Positions 1-7,839 of a stretch of DNA of 39,088 nt are shown in pieces. The notes under the pieces were generated by a model. It was not told the DNA's origin. It did no database searches and was given only the letters and a program-made list of their open reading frames with translations. Position 1 is the stretch's first letter; each line of letters starts with the position of its first letter. The position numbers and the translations under genes were made by a program. Source of the DNA: Aliiroseovarius sp. (GTDB taxonomy: Bacteria > Pseudomonadota > Alphaproteobacteria > Rhodobacterales > Rhodobacteraceae); the NCBI GenBank assembly GCA_030625565.1, contig DAOUQO010000002.1:1-39088 (forward strand), given 5' to 3'.

Positions 1-709
1 GGCCAGGGTTAAAAGGAGGATCAAACCAGAACCTGCGTTCGGCCGGAAAATCGGCCTGCATGGTGATATCAACGATTAAAAAGTGATCTTCGAACACGCG
101 CCCTGCGAATTCCAGCCCCATCATTTGGCGGGTGGCAGAATTGGCGCCATCACAGGCGATAACCCAATCTGATTCAATATTATAGGGCCCCTCGGGTGTG
201 TCTATTTCAAGGATGGCAGATTGTTCATGCGCCCCAATTGCGGAAACTTTGTTTTTGCCACGCAACTGAACCGGTTTGCCAAGTGATTGTAATTCACGCA
301 GCCGGTTCAGCAGGAATTCTTCCAGATAATATTGCTGCAGGTTTATGAAGGGGGGGCGCTTATCGCCCTCTTCATCCGGCATGCTGGAATTACAAACCTC
401 ATGGGTACCAAAAAACACCTTGCCCTGATCCCATTTAACGCCTTTTTCGACCAAGCCGTCCCCGCACCCCAAACGATCAAGGATTTCCAAGGTGCGTTTG
501 GAAAATGAAATGGCGCGGCTACCAGCACTGACATTATCAGCGTCGTCCAACACCAAAACCGGAATGTCATTTTGGGCAAGGTCAATTGCAGCAGCAAGGC
601 CGACAGGGCCCGCACCAATTATAACAACCTTGTGGTGGGCAATGGCCTCGCCATCCTGATCGGCGGACCGTTCATAGGGATAAGGCGGTGTTTTGGAATT
701 CTTGTTCAT
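1..709 (-). CDS. FAD-dependent monooxygenase, N-terminal part (gene runs off left edge)
   Basis: This encodes the first 236 residues of a flavoprotein of the PheA/TfdB/MhpA-type aromatic hydroxylase family. Such enzymes use NAD(P)H, FAD and O2 to hydroxylate aromatic or related substrates in the cytoplasm. Near residue 27 the protein has the Rossmann motif GAGPVGLAAAIDLA. Near residue 190 it has the second FAD motif, seen as CDGANSATRQ (DG...S..R). The segment between carries a YLEEFLLNRL stretch typical of the family. Full-length members have about 540 residues, so more than half is missing because of the window edge. The start is the ATG at 709, with AAGGA six bases upstream. It is divergent from motB. 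The substrate cannot be told from this part. Sure of the family, not of the specific function. Confidence 0.85.
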   Translation of the reverse strand, partial: MNKNSKTPPYPYERSADQDGEAIAHHKVVIIGAGPVGLAAAIDLAQNDIPVLVLDDADNVSAGSRAISFSKRTLEILDRLGCGDGLVEKGVKWDQGKVFFGTHEVCNSSMPDEEGDKRPPFINLQQYYLEEFLLNRLRELQSLGKPVQLRGKNKVSAIGAHEQSAILEIDTPEGPYNIESDWVIACDGANSATRQMMGLEFAGRVFEDHFLIVDITMQADFPAERRFWFDPPFNPG

Positions 710-903
710 GCTTGATCCTTGCGCATCGCGGGCTACTTGTTGCGAACAGTATAACATTTTTCCGGCGGAAGTGGACAGCCAAAGGGACGCATCTGCCTGC
801 AAGCCGGCCCTAGTGTTTATTTCATGACAATTTGAAAGGTTAAGGTCGCGTTTACATAGAGCTGATACCACTGGCATTGGGTGAATATAAAAGAGGTGGT
901 GGG

Positions 904-1722
904 ATGGCTGCGCAATCAAATGCGCCCGTCATCATTAAGAAAGTTAAAAAAGTGGTTGGCGGGGGTCACCACGGTGGCGCTTGGAAGGTGGCTTATGCTG
1001 ACTTCGTAACCGCAATGATGGCTTTCTTTTTGTTGATGTGGCTGCTTAACGCAACAACGGAAAAACAACGTAAAGGTATCGCGGATTATTTTTCGCCAAC
1101 GGTGCCGGTTTCGCGTGTTTCTGGCGGTGGTGACGGTAATTTCGGGGGCGATAGCGTGTTCACCGAAGAAACACTTTCGCATAACGGCGTGGGTGGTATG
1201 CCGACGCCGCCTACAAAAACCGATGGTGATGAAACTGCAGACATAGAAGCAGAAAACCAATCCCTTCAGCGCCTTGATGAGATGCTAACAGGTCGCTCGG
1301 GCGAAAGCATGGTCAGCGAAATGGCACAGCGTCATATTATTACAAAAGTAACCGATGCCGGGCTGGTGATTGAACTTTTCGACCTTCCCGGAGAGCCGCT
1401 ATTTTCCAGCAATGGTGTCGTACCAACGCCGGTGATGACCGAACTGGCCGGAATGATGGCACGCATTTTTATGCTTGTCAAAAACGGGGTCGCAATCACC
1501 GGCCATGTCAGCGCACAGCCCGTTGTCATTGCAGATAATTCTATCTGGCCGCTGTCATCGGGCCGGGCACAAACCGCACGTCAGTTACTTGAAGCCTCGG
1601 GATTGCATCCTAGCCGCACTAAACGCGTCACCGGACATGCAGACAGAAAACCAGCTGCAAGCAATCCAATGGCAATTCGAAATAATCGGATTGAGCTGGT
1701 TTTATTACGGTCTGACAACTAA
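904..1722 (+). CDS. motB: Flagellar motor stator protein MotB
   Basis: MotB forms the peptidoglycan-anchored half of the MotA/MotB stator, which couples ion flow to flagellar rotation in the inner membrane. The 272-residue protein has a basic N-terminus, then a single membrane segment at about residues 31-49. This segment contains the motif YADFVTAMMAFFLLMWLL, whose Asp33 is the conserved ion-binding aspartate. After a plug/linker region, an OmpA-like peptidoglycan-binding domain fills about residues 150-265 (SSGRAQTARQLL, GHADRKP, NNRIELVLL). I chose the ATG at 904 because AGAGG lies seven bases before it; a TTG 27 bases upstream would add nine non-conserved residues. No motA or other flagellar gene is next to it, so it is an orphan stator gene. 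A MotB-like OmpA protein for another proton channel is a less likely alternative. Confidence 0.88.
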   Translation: MAAQSNAPVIIKKVKKVVGGGHHGGAWKVAYADFVTAMMAFFLLMWLLNATTEKQRKGIADYFSPTVPVSRVSGGGDGNFGGDSVFTEETLSHNGVGGMPTPPTKTDGDETADIEAENQSLQRLDEMLTGRSGESMVSEMAQRHIITKVTDAGLVIELFDLPGEPLFSSNGVVPTPVMTELAGMMARIFMLVKNGVAITGHVSAQPVVIADNSIWPLSSGRAQTARQLLEASGLHPSRTKRVTGHADRKPAASNPMAIRNNRIELVLLRSDN

Positions 1723-1786
1723 ATATCCAGCTATCAGCTTTGCTGCAAAATCCAATAAAGGATAAACAATATCATAAATATGTATG

Positions 1787-1825
1787 TTGGCTGGGACGGT
1801 GGAATTCCCAGTAAGTGGCTGTTCC
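1787..1825 (+). repeat. tRNA-Gln-related direct repeat, copy A
   Basis: This segment begins with TTGGCTGGGACGGTGG, closely matching the sequence of the tRNA-Gln gene 3' end (at 29672) as read on the plus strand. It continues with TTCCCAGTAAGTGGCTGTT. The same composite unit occurs at 21537-21575 with about five differences in 39 positions by eye. The second half is not in the intact tRNA gene. It has the same orientation as the other two copies. It sits in a gene-free stretch between motB and a decayed methyltransferase gene. Confidence 0.6.
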
Positions 1826-1915
1826 AGATGGCCCTAGGCCCGAAATTAGGGGTATTTTAGACTTTTCAGAAAGATCGACTAGTTGGCCACGAACGGCCCA
1901 GCGCTGCCTTAGTGA

Positions 1916-2498
1916 TTATCGCGGCGGAAGTCTGTCATAAGTCCAGCGCAGATATTTACCTTGGCAGTCAAGCCTTGCACCGGATGCAAAAAACATCGGG
2001 CAGACATCTGATGCCACGCGCGCGTCAACAATCGGAAAAATATCGGCCCAGCCACATTTGCGCCGCTCGCCCCAGATCGTTGCTATAACCTTGCCACCAG
2101 GGCGCACAACACACGCCATTTCGTCAAGCGCTTTGCGTGGGTCGGGGACATACATCAATCCCAAGGCACAAATCGCCATGTCAAAACTATTGTCAGTAAG
2201 GTCTAGCGCTTCGGCCCCCATGCGTGCGAACGCGATGTTTCAAAGGCCCGCACCGGCGCATTTGTCGGTAATCTGGTTGATCATTTCACCGGATAAATCG
2301 GACGCCAATACCGATACAGATGCGCCCACAGCCTGTGCCGCGCGCAATTTCAAGGGTCGGCAAGCCCTTTTTCAGGCCCGCCATTTCCAGCAATGTATCC
2401 TAATCTGGCCGCAATTGGTCGGCCCAATCATTGTGATAATGGGCTGCTGCCGCGTCCCAGCCATAGCGCTGTACGCGCAATTGTAATTTAGGTTCCAT
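1916..2498 (-). pseudogene. SAM-dependent methyltransferase pseudogene
   Basis: Translation pieces match a class I (UbiE/Methyltransf_11-like) methyltransferase in order. They are an N-terminal QRYGWDAAAAHYHNDWADQL, a degraded glycine-rich SAM motif (LEIARGTG where DxACGTG is usual), DLSGEMI, then SFDMAICALGLMYVPDPRKAL and RPGGKVIATIWGERR. The reading frame is broken at least three times: an in-frame TAG at 2400-2402 (codon 33), a frameshift near 2330-2334, and an in-frame TGA at 2240-2242. The C-terminus also ends early after MFFASG, leaving well under the usual 260-280 residues. The start ATG at 2498 overlaps the end of the preceding OsmC remnant. It was the last gene of the DUF1326/DUF2182 operon. 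Clearly non-functional unless the assembly is wrong at several places. Confidence 0.85.
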
Positions 2499-2803
2499 TC
2501 CAAAAAGACCGGCGATTATCGCAAACCATTTCAACGTCGACACAGATTTTATCAAACGAGATATCTGCACGTGCTTCGGTCATTTTTATCCCGATTGCGA
2601 TGCAACTAATTAACCCGATACGGCCAAAGAAACCCGGCGTCGGGCCGGCACCTTCACCGCCCATAATTTCGCCCATATCGATGACCACAGAATGTTCGCC
2701 CTGCCGGGCAATGCATTTGAGGCCATCCTCAAGAACCACAGTGGTTTTATCTGTATCAAGACAGGCCTCAGGCTTCTTTTTTTATCAGGTGATCTTTTGT
2801 CAT
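2488..2803 (-). pseudogene. OsmC-family protein pseudogene
   Basis: The start ATG at 2803 has a good ribosome site (AGGAG, eight bases away) and lies 20 bases after the DUF2182 gene. The first codons read MTKDHLIKK and then meet a stop, because a run of seven A residues (T at 2777-2783 on the plus strand) throws the frame. With six A residues the frame continues into an OsmC fold: VVLEDGLKCIARQGEHSVVI, GGEGAGPTPGFFGRIGLISC, then FDKICVDVEMVCDNR. It ends after about 105 residues where about 140-170 are expected, at a junction with the methyltransferase start. An intact OsmC paralogue lies at 8237-8752. The homopolymer could be a sequencing error, but the missing C-terminus argues for a real pseudogene. 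Confidence 0.75.
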
Positions 2804-2823
2804 TGTTTAATCTCCTATCTCTT

Positions 2824-3573
2824 TCAATTCACAGTTAAAATTACGCCCCAGACAATCAGGGCCACGCCCGCTAACTTGCCCACAAACGGCCCGTGCGGCA
2901 GGGCTTTTTCGACTAAGACATACAAAGCCAACCCGCCGATCCAGAGCATGTTCATCACCCCGCCGACAAACAAAAGCACCATCAAAAACCAGCAACATCC
3001 AAGGCAGAATGCCCCATGCTGGACGCCCATTTTCAAGGCCCCCATATGGCCAGGTTTCCAATGCCCCATCACAAATTGCATAGGTGTTCGGCAATGACGC
3101 AGGCAGGCATTTTTGAGCGGCGTAAACTGATACACCCCCGCAATAACCAGCAACCCGCCGCTAAGTATATGGCTGGATGATTTCATCATTGGGTCCAGTA
3201 ATGTGGATGCATTCAAAAGCCATTGCAGCGTTACCGCCACCAGACTGAAGGCGCCCCAGATCAGTAAATAACTGGCGGCGAATATCAGGGTTGGCACGCT
3301 TTTGGCGGCCTTCTTATTGACGGTGGCAAAAAGCAAAATCATGGGTGTCGCACTGGGCAGCATCATTGCCACCATCATCACCCACCACATGACAAACATG
3401 GTTAATGTATATTGCAGCGACCAAACCGGGCCGCTATTGGGCATCTGCATTCCCGCAGGCATGCCCATATCCATCCCGGCGCCAAGAAATAGATAGGTCC
3501 AAGAAAGCCCAATTGCCAAAATTAGACTGCTGAGCACAATAAGTTTGTCGTGCTTGAAAAACTGCTCAATCAT
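2824..3573 (-). CDS. DUF2182 integral membrane protein
   Basis: This is a 249-residue polytopic membrane protein of the DUF2182 family (COG5486, described as predicted metal-binding integral membrane proteins). About six or seven hydrophobic segments are visible. The family's WWVMMVAMMLPSATPMILLF block lies near residues 63-82 and the cysteine-containing CLRHCRTPM near 158-166, followed by HGAFCLGCCW. Met-, Cys- and His-rich stretches (GMDMGMPAGMQMP) suggest metal contact, but no function is established. It lies 36 bases after the DUF1326 gene in the same operon; these two families are commonly paired. The start ATG at 3573 is followed directly by the first membrane segment. Family certain, role unknown. 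Confidence 0.85.
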   Translation of the reverse strand: MIEQFFKHDKLIVLSSLILAIGLSWTYLFLGAGMDMGMPAGMQMPNSGPVWSLQYTLTMFVMWWVMMVAMMLPSATPMILLFATVNKKAAKSVPTLIFAASYLLIWGAFSLVAVTLQWLLNASTLLDPMMKSSSHILSGGLLVIAGVYQFTPLKNACLRHCRTPMQFVMGHWKPGHMGALKMGVQHGAFCLGCCWFLMVLLFVGGVMNMLWIGGLALYVLVEKALPHGPFVGKLAGVALIVWGVILTVN

Positions 3574-3609
3574 CTGGGCTTCCTTGTTTTTGTTTCGACA
3601 AACACGTGT

Positions 3610-4245
3610 TTAGGCGGCGTGCACTGGCCCGTCATTTGTCAGGTGCAAATGCGCAAACTGGGCGTATGAATCTTTCAATGTATGCTTGATTGCGCCTTTG
3701 GCCTCGCCCGATGCGGAACCCATTTCGGCAATGGAATATTCAAACCCATTGGGGATATCGATGCGCGCCTGATGGATGTCGCCGGTTACAGGATTGCGAA
3801 TAGGCTCGCCCGTAACTTCAATCAAACCAGGAACACTGACGCGGCCCGTGCGGTCTTCAACATTGATTTCCATGTCAATTGGCGCAAATACCGGGTCATG
3901 TACAGTGGTCATGGTTGAGGCAAAAACCGAAAACATTGTGGCCATAGGAGTCGTATCTTGACCGGTCATTATTTTCAGCATCGCTTCTTTTTGGGCGTCT
4001 GAGGCGGATTCATCGACAATGGCCTCGACCGAGCCGTTGCCTTCGTGAATGGCGCCGGGCCAAGACAGAATTGCGACGGCCTTGACGCCGGCCAAGTCTG
4101 TATCGCCAAAATGGCCTTCGGATACTTCAAAACAGGCAATGGCGTAGCAGTCACCATGTGTTGGCAATGCGTTAAACTGGCAAGGGCAACCATAGTCACA
4201 ATTGCAGTTAACAAGCTCTTTCATTTTCACTTTCCAAGGGGTCAT
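3610..4245 (-). CDS. DUF1326 domain protein
   Basis: This is a 211-residue soluble protein of the DUF1326 family (COG5588). The hallmark is the N-terminal cysteine cluster LVNCNCDYGCPCQFNALPT at about residues 11-29, likely to bind metal, followed by the conserved HGDC. The rest is a mixed alpha/beta domain ending in FAHLHLTNDGPV. The start ATG at 4245 has AAGGAG eight bases upstream. It is the first gene of an operon that continues with DUF2182 and two decayed genes (osmC-like and methyltransferase). No biochemical function is known for the family. Because its partner is a putative metal-binding membrane protein, a joint role in metal handling or membrane redox chemistry is plausible but only an inference. 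Confidence 0.85.
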   Translation of the reverse strand: MTPWKVKMKELVNCNCDYGCPCQFNALPTHGDCYAIACFEVSEGHFGDTDLAGVKAVAILSWPGAIHEGNGSVEAIVDESASDAQKEAMLKIMTGQDTTPMATMFSVFASTMTTVHDPVFAPIDMEINVEDRTGRVSVPGLIEVTGEPIRNPVTGDIHQARIDIPNGFEYSIAEMGSASGEAKGAIKHTLKDSYAQFAHLHLTNDGPVHAA

Positions 4246-4307
4246 TCTTCTTCTCCTTTTTGGTTGGTTAAATTGGTCTCCGTGTATTTTGGTTGCAGGT
4301 ATTTGAC

Positions 4308-5531
4308 TTAAAAAAGATCAACTAGCATCTTGGCCGCACGTTCAGCACCATCAGATTCGACAGGCTTAAAGGTTTTGGAATTTGATAATTCTTCGACCAT
4401 CGCTTGGGCGATATTGTCGGGGTCACAATCATCGTAAATCATTTTACGACCGGCATTGTAGCGGTCCAAACGTTGGGCCACGTGGAAGTTTTGCTCAAAG
4501 TGGTTTTTCAGCGGAAAATACAAAAACGGAGTACCCGCCGCAACCAGTTCCATTGAGGTGGTCAGGCCCCCTTGCACCAACGCCAAATCACAGGCGGCAA
4601 GGTGGTGGTCTAGATTTGGCACAAAGGCGCGGGCCTCGACCCCGGTGGGGAAATTGAACATGGCGGGGTCCAAACGCGGGCCGGTCACAACAATCATTCG
4701 CAGTTCAGGGATCTTGGATTTGGCGGCGGGATATGCCGCCAGTATGCGACGGATCAGATTGCTGCCAACGCCTGATCCACCAACGGTGACGATGCAGATT
4801 TTCTCGCCATCCTGATAGCCAAATTTGTGGCGCAATTCGGCGCGTGAGCCAAATTCGTCAGGGTGTTGGCCGATGATATATCCAGAAAAATCATAATGTT
4901 GCGGTACCCAATCGCGCATTTGTGGCAGGTCTTTTCCAAAGCTGTGGGGGATGATGTCATCGGGGTTTCCGACAAAAATAGCCCGGTCGCGAATGTCTGG
5001 GTTGTTTTCCACATGGCCAATCATTTCGGCATTGTAATCGGTGGTCAAAAAGGCTTCGCGTGCACCATTTTCTGGGATAGGTACCCAGCCGACAAAATCG
5101 GTAAACCAAGCAACTTGGGTACGTTTCAATTCGGGATGTTCGTGCCAAAAATGGTCCACGTCCCAAGCCTCGTCTGCGATGACAAGATCATAATCCTGTT
5201 GCTCGACCGCCTCTTGAAATACCATGAAATTCTTGACCAGAATTTCATCCATATTGCGGATTGCCATGAAGGCATTCAGGTCATGTTCGCCGGATTCTGC
5301 CTCGATATGGGCGCTTTCATTGGCAAGGCGCACGCTATCTGGATGCACCCGTTCATTGTTGGCCATAAGAAACCGTGTGACCGGATCTTGGGCCAACCAA
5401 TCGACCTGCATATCGGGGAAATGCGTGCGTAATTCACGCGCAATTGCAAGGTCACGGCGTGCGTGTCCCAAGCCAATTGGCGAAGAAAGGTACAGAACCC
5501 TTTTTGGGGCTTTGATGCGCTTTTTATTCAT
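4308..5531 (-). CDS. Glycosyltransferase, GT1/GT28 (MGT-like) fold
   Basis: This 407-residue protein has the GT-B fold of nucleotide-sugar glycosyltransferases (GT1/GT28 superfamily). The N-terminal domain opens with VLYLSSPIGLGHARRDLAIA, the glycine/His loop for acceptor and base. The C-terminal donor-binding domain shows ALVQGGLTTSMELVAAGTPF, then PLKNHFEQNFHVAQRL, matching the GG..T..E and P....QEQ..NA signatures. The acceptor is unknown; macrolides, lipids or other small molecules are possible. Its ATG at 5531 directly follows the stop of the alpha/beta hydrolase, with GGAAAGG inside the end of that gene, so the two are translationally coupled. It is the third gene of the TetR-controlled operon. 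No transmembrane segment is evident. Fold sure, substrate unknown. Confidence 0.8.
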   Translation of the reverse strand: MNKKRIKAPKRVLYLSSPIGLGHARRDLAIARELRTHFPDMQVDWLAQDPVTRFLMANNERVHPDSVRLANESAHIEAESGEHDLNAFMAIRNMDEILVKNFMVFQEAVEQQDYDLVIADEAWDVDHFWHEHPELKRTQVAWFTDFVGWVPIPENGAREAFLTTDYNAEMIGHVENNPDIRDRAIFVGNPDDIIPHSFGKDLPQMRDWVPQHYDFSGYIIGQHPDEFGSRAELRHKFGYQDGEKICIVTVGGSGVGSNLIRRILAAYPAAKSKIPELRMIVVTGPRLDPAMFNFPTGVEARAFVPNLDHHLAACDLALVQGGLTTSMELVAAGTPFLYFPLKNHFEQNFHVAQRLDRYNAGRKMIYDDCDPDNIAQAMVEELSNSKTFKPVESDGAERAAKMLVDLF

Positions 5532-6434
5532 TTAAGACACCTTTCCTTTTGCAGAATTTAGGTGCCCTGTCCCCAAATGTTTGTTTAGAAAATCACGGAC
5601 GGCCAAGTTAAATTTAACCGGATATCGGGCATGTGGCGCATGGCCTGCCTGATCAAATACAAGCAAATCACAACCGGTTAATTCGGCAACTTTTTGCGAT
5701 GCAGCCAGCGGGGCAATTGGGTCAAGCCGCCCATGTACCGCCAACATTGGACAGGTAATGCGTTGATAGGCTGCTGCATCTAGCGGGTATTGGGCAGCAT
5801 CCGGCGCGGCCATTGAGGCGGCCAGAACTTCGCCGGTTGTTCCTTTCGACCAATGGCGCACATCTTCGCGCTGTTTTGTTGAATGTGGCTCAATAAATAT
5901 CTGATCTGAAAAGAATTCTGCAAAATCAGGAAGGTTGGTTTTCCAATAGCCGCGATTATATTTTTCCCAGCCTTTGGGGTTTTTAACCACACTATTATAA
6001 GAGGCTTCGCTGTTATGTTCAAAGCGGGGGACCAGCGGTGTATGGGTGCCCACGGTCACAACCGCCTGCACGCGATCCGCATGATAGGCGGCTAAAATTG
6101 CACAGGTTGGCCCGCTTTGCGAATAGCCGAAAACAATTGCCGATTTCGTGTCCGTTGCATCAAGGATGGCAAGCGCATCACCGACATACTGGCCTTGGCC
6201 AAACCCCTGAGGGTCTGTTGGCCTGTCGGATTTGCCATTGCCGCGCGGATCCCACGTGATGCAGCGGTATTTATCACTGAAATACGGTATTTGCGCCTTA
6301 TAACTGCGTGAATGCACCAACATCCATGTGGGAATGAAAAGGATTGTCTGCGGTCCGTTGCCGTAAATTTCATAGTGCAGCCTGACCCCATTGCGATCAA
6401 TTATGCCTTCATGGTTGGGCAATACGGCGCGCAT
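5532..6434 (-). CDS. Alpha/beta hydrolase
   Basis: This 300-residue alpha/beta-hydrolase-fold enzyme resembles haloalkane dehalogenase, proline iminopeptidase and 3-oxoadipate enol-lactonase-like esterases. Visible elements are the strand LHYEIYGNGPQTILFIPTW, the motif WDPRGNGKSDRP (oxyanion side), the nucleophile elbow GYSQSG with Ser105, the acid in HGRLDP (Asp238) and the base in DQAGHAPH (His265). The catalytic triad is therefore complete. The start ATG overlaps the TetR stop by one base, and its stop abuts the glycosyltransferase start. This places it in one operon under the TetR protein. The substrate is unknown; the context suggests that a glycosylated or esterified small molecule is modified or detoxified, which is inference. 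Confidence 0.85.
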   Translation of the reverse strand: MRAVLPNHEGIIDRNGVRLHYEIYGNGPQTILFIPTWMLVHSRSYKAQIPYFSDKYRCITWDPRGNGKSDRPTDPQGFGQGQYVGDALAILDATDTKSAIVFGYSQSGPTCAILAAYHADRVQAVVTVGTHTPLVPRFEHNSEASYNSVVKNPKGWEKYNRGYWKTNLPDFAEFFSDQIFIEPHSTKQREDVRHWSKGTTGEVLAASMAAPDAAQYPLDAAAYQRITCPMLAVHGRLDPIAPLAASQKVAELTGCDLLVFDQAGHAPHARYPVKFNLAVRDFLNKHLGTGHLNSAKGKVS

Positions 6435-7057
6435 CAGGTCACCTCTAAATTTGTCTGGGTTTCAAAAAACTGGATCACCTTGCCAAGACGGCGTAGCGCC
6501 TGACGCACCGGTAAAAATTCATCCTCGCAACCAAGCAGAATAAACGATTCTGCCCCAATAAAAAGCGGACCAATTAGGGCGGCTAGGTCCTCGGGCCCAA
6601 ACGGCCCTAAAGATCCGTAGGTTTCGGAAAATTCTGTGGCCAACTGGACATGCAAGTCACGCCAAAGCGAAAAGCCGCCGCGCAACGAATTGCGAACGTC
6701 TTCGTTGGCATAGCCCACCGCGATTAGTTCCTGCAGCACCCGCACATACCCGGATGCAATATCCGCATCCAGATAGTCACAGGCCACATCCCATTTTGTT
6801 GAAAGCGAAATATTCGGGTCCGTAAACAAGCTACTTTGACGTTCGATTATCTGGTCGGTCATATAGGTATAAAGCGCCAGAACAATGCCGTCTTTTGATC
6901 CAAAGTGATACCGGATCTGGCTCATCTGTGTGTTGGCCGCAGCGGCAATGGCCCGTGTCGATAGGCCTGAAAAACCGTCAGCCAACAGGACTGTTTTTGC
7001 GGCCTCTAAAAGAACCACCTTAGTCTTACTATTTTGGGATATTGCCTGCTGTAGCAT
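6434..7057 (-). CDS. TetR-family transcriptional regulator
   Basis: This 207-residue TetR-family repressor has an N-terminal helix-turn-helix at about residues 15-60 (VLLEAAKTVLLADGF, STRAIAAAAN, QIRYHFGSKDGIV). The helical C-terminal ligand domain has no recognised ligand signature. The start ATG at 7057 has GAGGT five bases upstream. It is the first gene of a tightly packed operon with an alpha/beta hydrolase and a glycosyltransferase. A 38-bp palindrome 24 bases before the start codon is the likely autoregulatory operator, so the whole operon is expected to be self-repressed and induced by an unknown small molecule. Confidence 0.9.
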   Translation of the reverse strand: MLQQAISQNSKTKVVLLEAAKTVLLADGFSGLSTRAIAAAANTQMSQIRYHFGSKDGIVLALYTYMTDQIIERQSSLFTDPNISLSTKWDVACDYLDADIASGYVRVLQELIAVGYANEDVRNSLRGGFSLWRDLHVQLATEFSETYGSLGPFGPEDLAALIGPLFIGAESFILLGCEDEFLPVRQALRRLGKVIQFFETQTNLEVT

Positions 7058-7080
7058 GTTACCTCACCTATGCGTTAAGC

Positions 7081-7118
7081 ATAGTTGTATAATTCGTTCG
7101 AATGAATTATACAACTAT
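7081..7118. promoter_or_regulatory. 38-bp palindromic operator upstream of the TetR operon
   Basis: The arms ATAGTTGTATAATTC and GAATTATACAACTAT are perfect 15-base inverted repeats. The eight-base centre extends the pairing except at one pair, giving a near-perfect 38-base palindrome. It begins 24 bases upstream of the TetR start codon, where the promoter would be expected, and contains AT-rich -10-like hexamers. TetR dimers bind such palindromes, so this is the probable operator. No other comparable palindrome lies nearby. Confidence 0.75.
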
Positions 7119-7282
7119 TATGATCACATGAACAATATTGGCCACACCGCAACTACCTGCTCTGAAAGAGCCCCTTTTATAGGTGCTGCCATTTGGTGGA
7201 ACCACCATGTGTTGCGGCGGTTGGTAACAATCAAAAGTGCGGCGTGCCGCTCATCATTGGATGGATACCAATAAAGGGCCAG

Positions 7283-7789
7283 TCAAGTAATCCAGATACC
7301 AGCTTCTTTTTCTATGACATGTAAGCGTTCCAAGCTTGCTGCCGGCCAGACATCGCTCCATCCATAAAACTCATCAACAGCCGGAACGTTTTTCGGCAAT
7401 TGAACCACTGGATGCTTTGTGCCGGTGTAAATATGAACATCGGGTGAAAACGTGTCGGGATTATCAAGGGTGCCTACACGGATAAAACGAATGCGTTTTT
7501 TCAGCCCACCCATGCTGTAATTGCTCCAAACCGCAGTTTTACAATCTGAACAACGGGCGATTATCTGGCCGACTCCGCTAGGCGTAGGCACGGTAATTTC
7601 CTCAATCTCACCGGACAGAAGCGTGACCTTGTCCGCTTCATACAGTGCATTTATTGCAAAGGCAGTGCCGGAATTGCGTTGGCAGCCACGGCAATGGCAG
7701 CCGTGGACGATAAGGGGTTCCAAGGTTGTTTCGTAACGGACTTTTCCACATATACAGCCACCTTCGCAGGTTTTGGTTTGTTCGCTCAT
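7283..7789 (-). CDS. GFA/CENP-V domain protein (glutathione-dependent formaldehyde-activating-like)
   Basis: This 168-residue protein has the zinc-binding GFA (Mss4-like, CENP-V/GFA) fold. Zinc-ligand cysteines are visible in CEGGCICGKVRYE (residues 8-20), GCHCRGCQRNSG (about 30-41) and ARCSDCKTAVWSNY (about 78-91). The family is named for an enzyme once proposed to condense formaldehyde with glutathione, but most members have no proven activity. The start ATG at 7789 has GGAGG nine bases upstream. It is the last gene of a likely operon, 50 bases after the truncated hemoglobin and downstream of OsmC. This suggests a role in handling reactive small molecules or thiol adducts (inference). Confidence 0.85.
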   Translation of the reverse strand: MSEQTKTCEGGCICGKVRYETTLEPLIVHGCHCRGCQRNSGTAFAINALYEADKVTLLSGEIEEITVPTPSGVGQIIARCSDCKTAVWSNYSMGGLKKRIRFIRVGTLDNPDTFSPDVHIYTGTKHPVVQLPKNVPAVDEFYGWSDVWPAASLERLHVIEKEAGIWIT

Positions 7790-7839
7790 GGTTCATTTCC
7801 TCCGTTTTTCACACAAGTCATAGGTTGGCAGACGTTTGG

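Noticed and set aside
2777-2783. Programmed frameshift at the A7 run in the OsmC remnant
   Set aside because: The gene is also truncated at its 3' end and the next gene is full of stops, so decay or sequence error is simpler than recoding.
2600-3097. Plus-strand open frame of 165 codons
   Set aside because: It is antisense to the OsmC remnant and the DUF2182 gene and shows no domain.
4863-5432. Plus-strand open frame of 189 codons
   Set aside because: It lies fully inside the glycosyltransferase on the other strand, which has clear motifs; the frame shows no recognisable domain and is a shadow.
7228-7245. GCGGC/GCCGC inverted repeat after the GFA gene as a terminator
   Set aside because: The loop would be only two to four bases and the stem four to five pairs, with a weak T tract; not supported.
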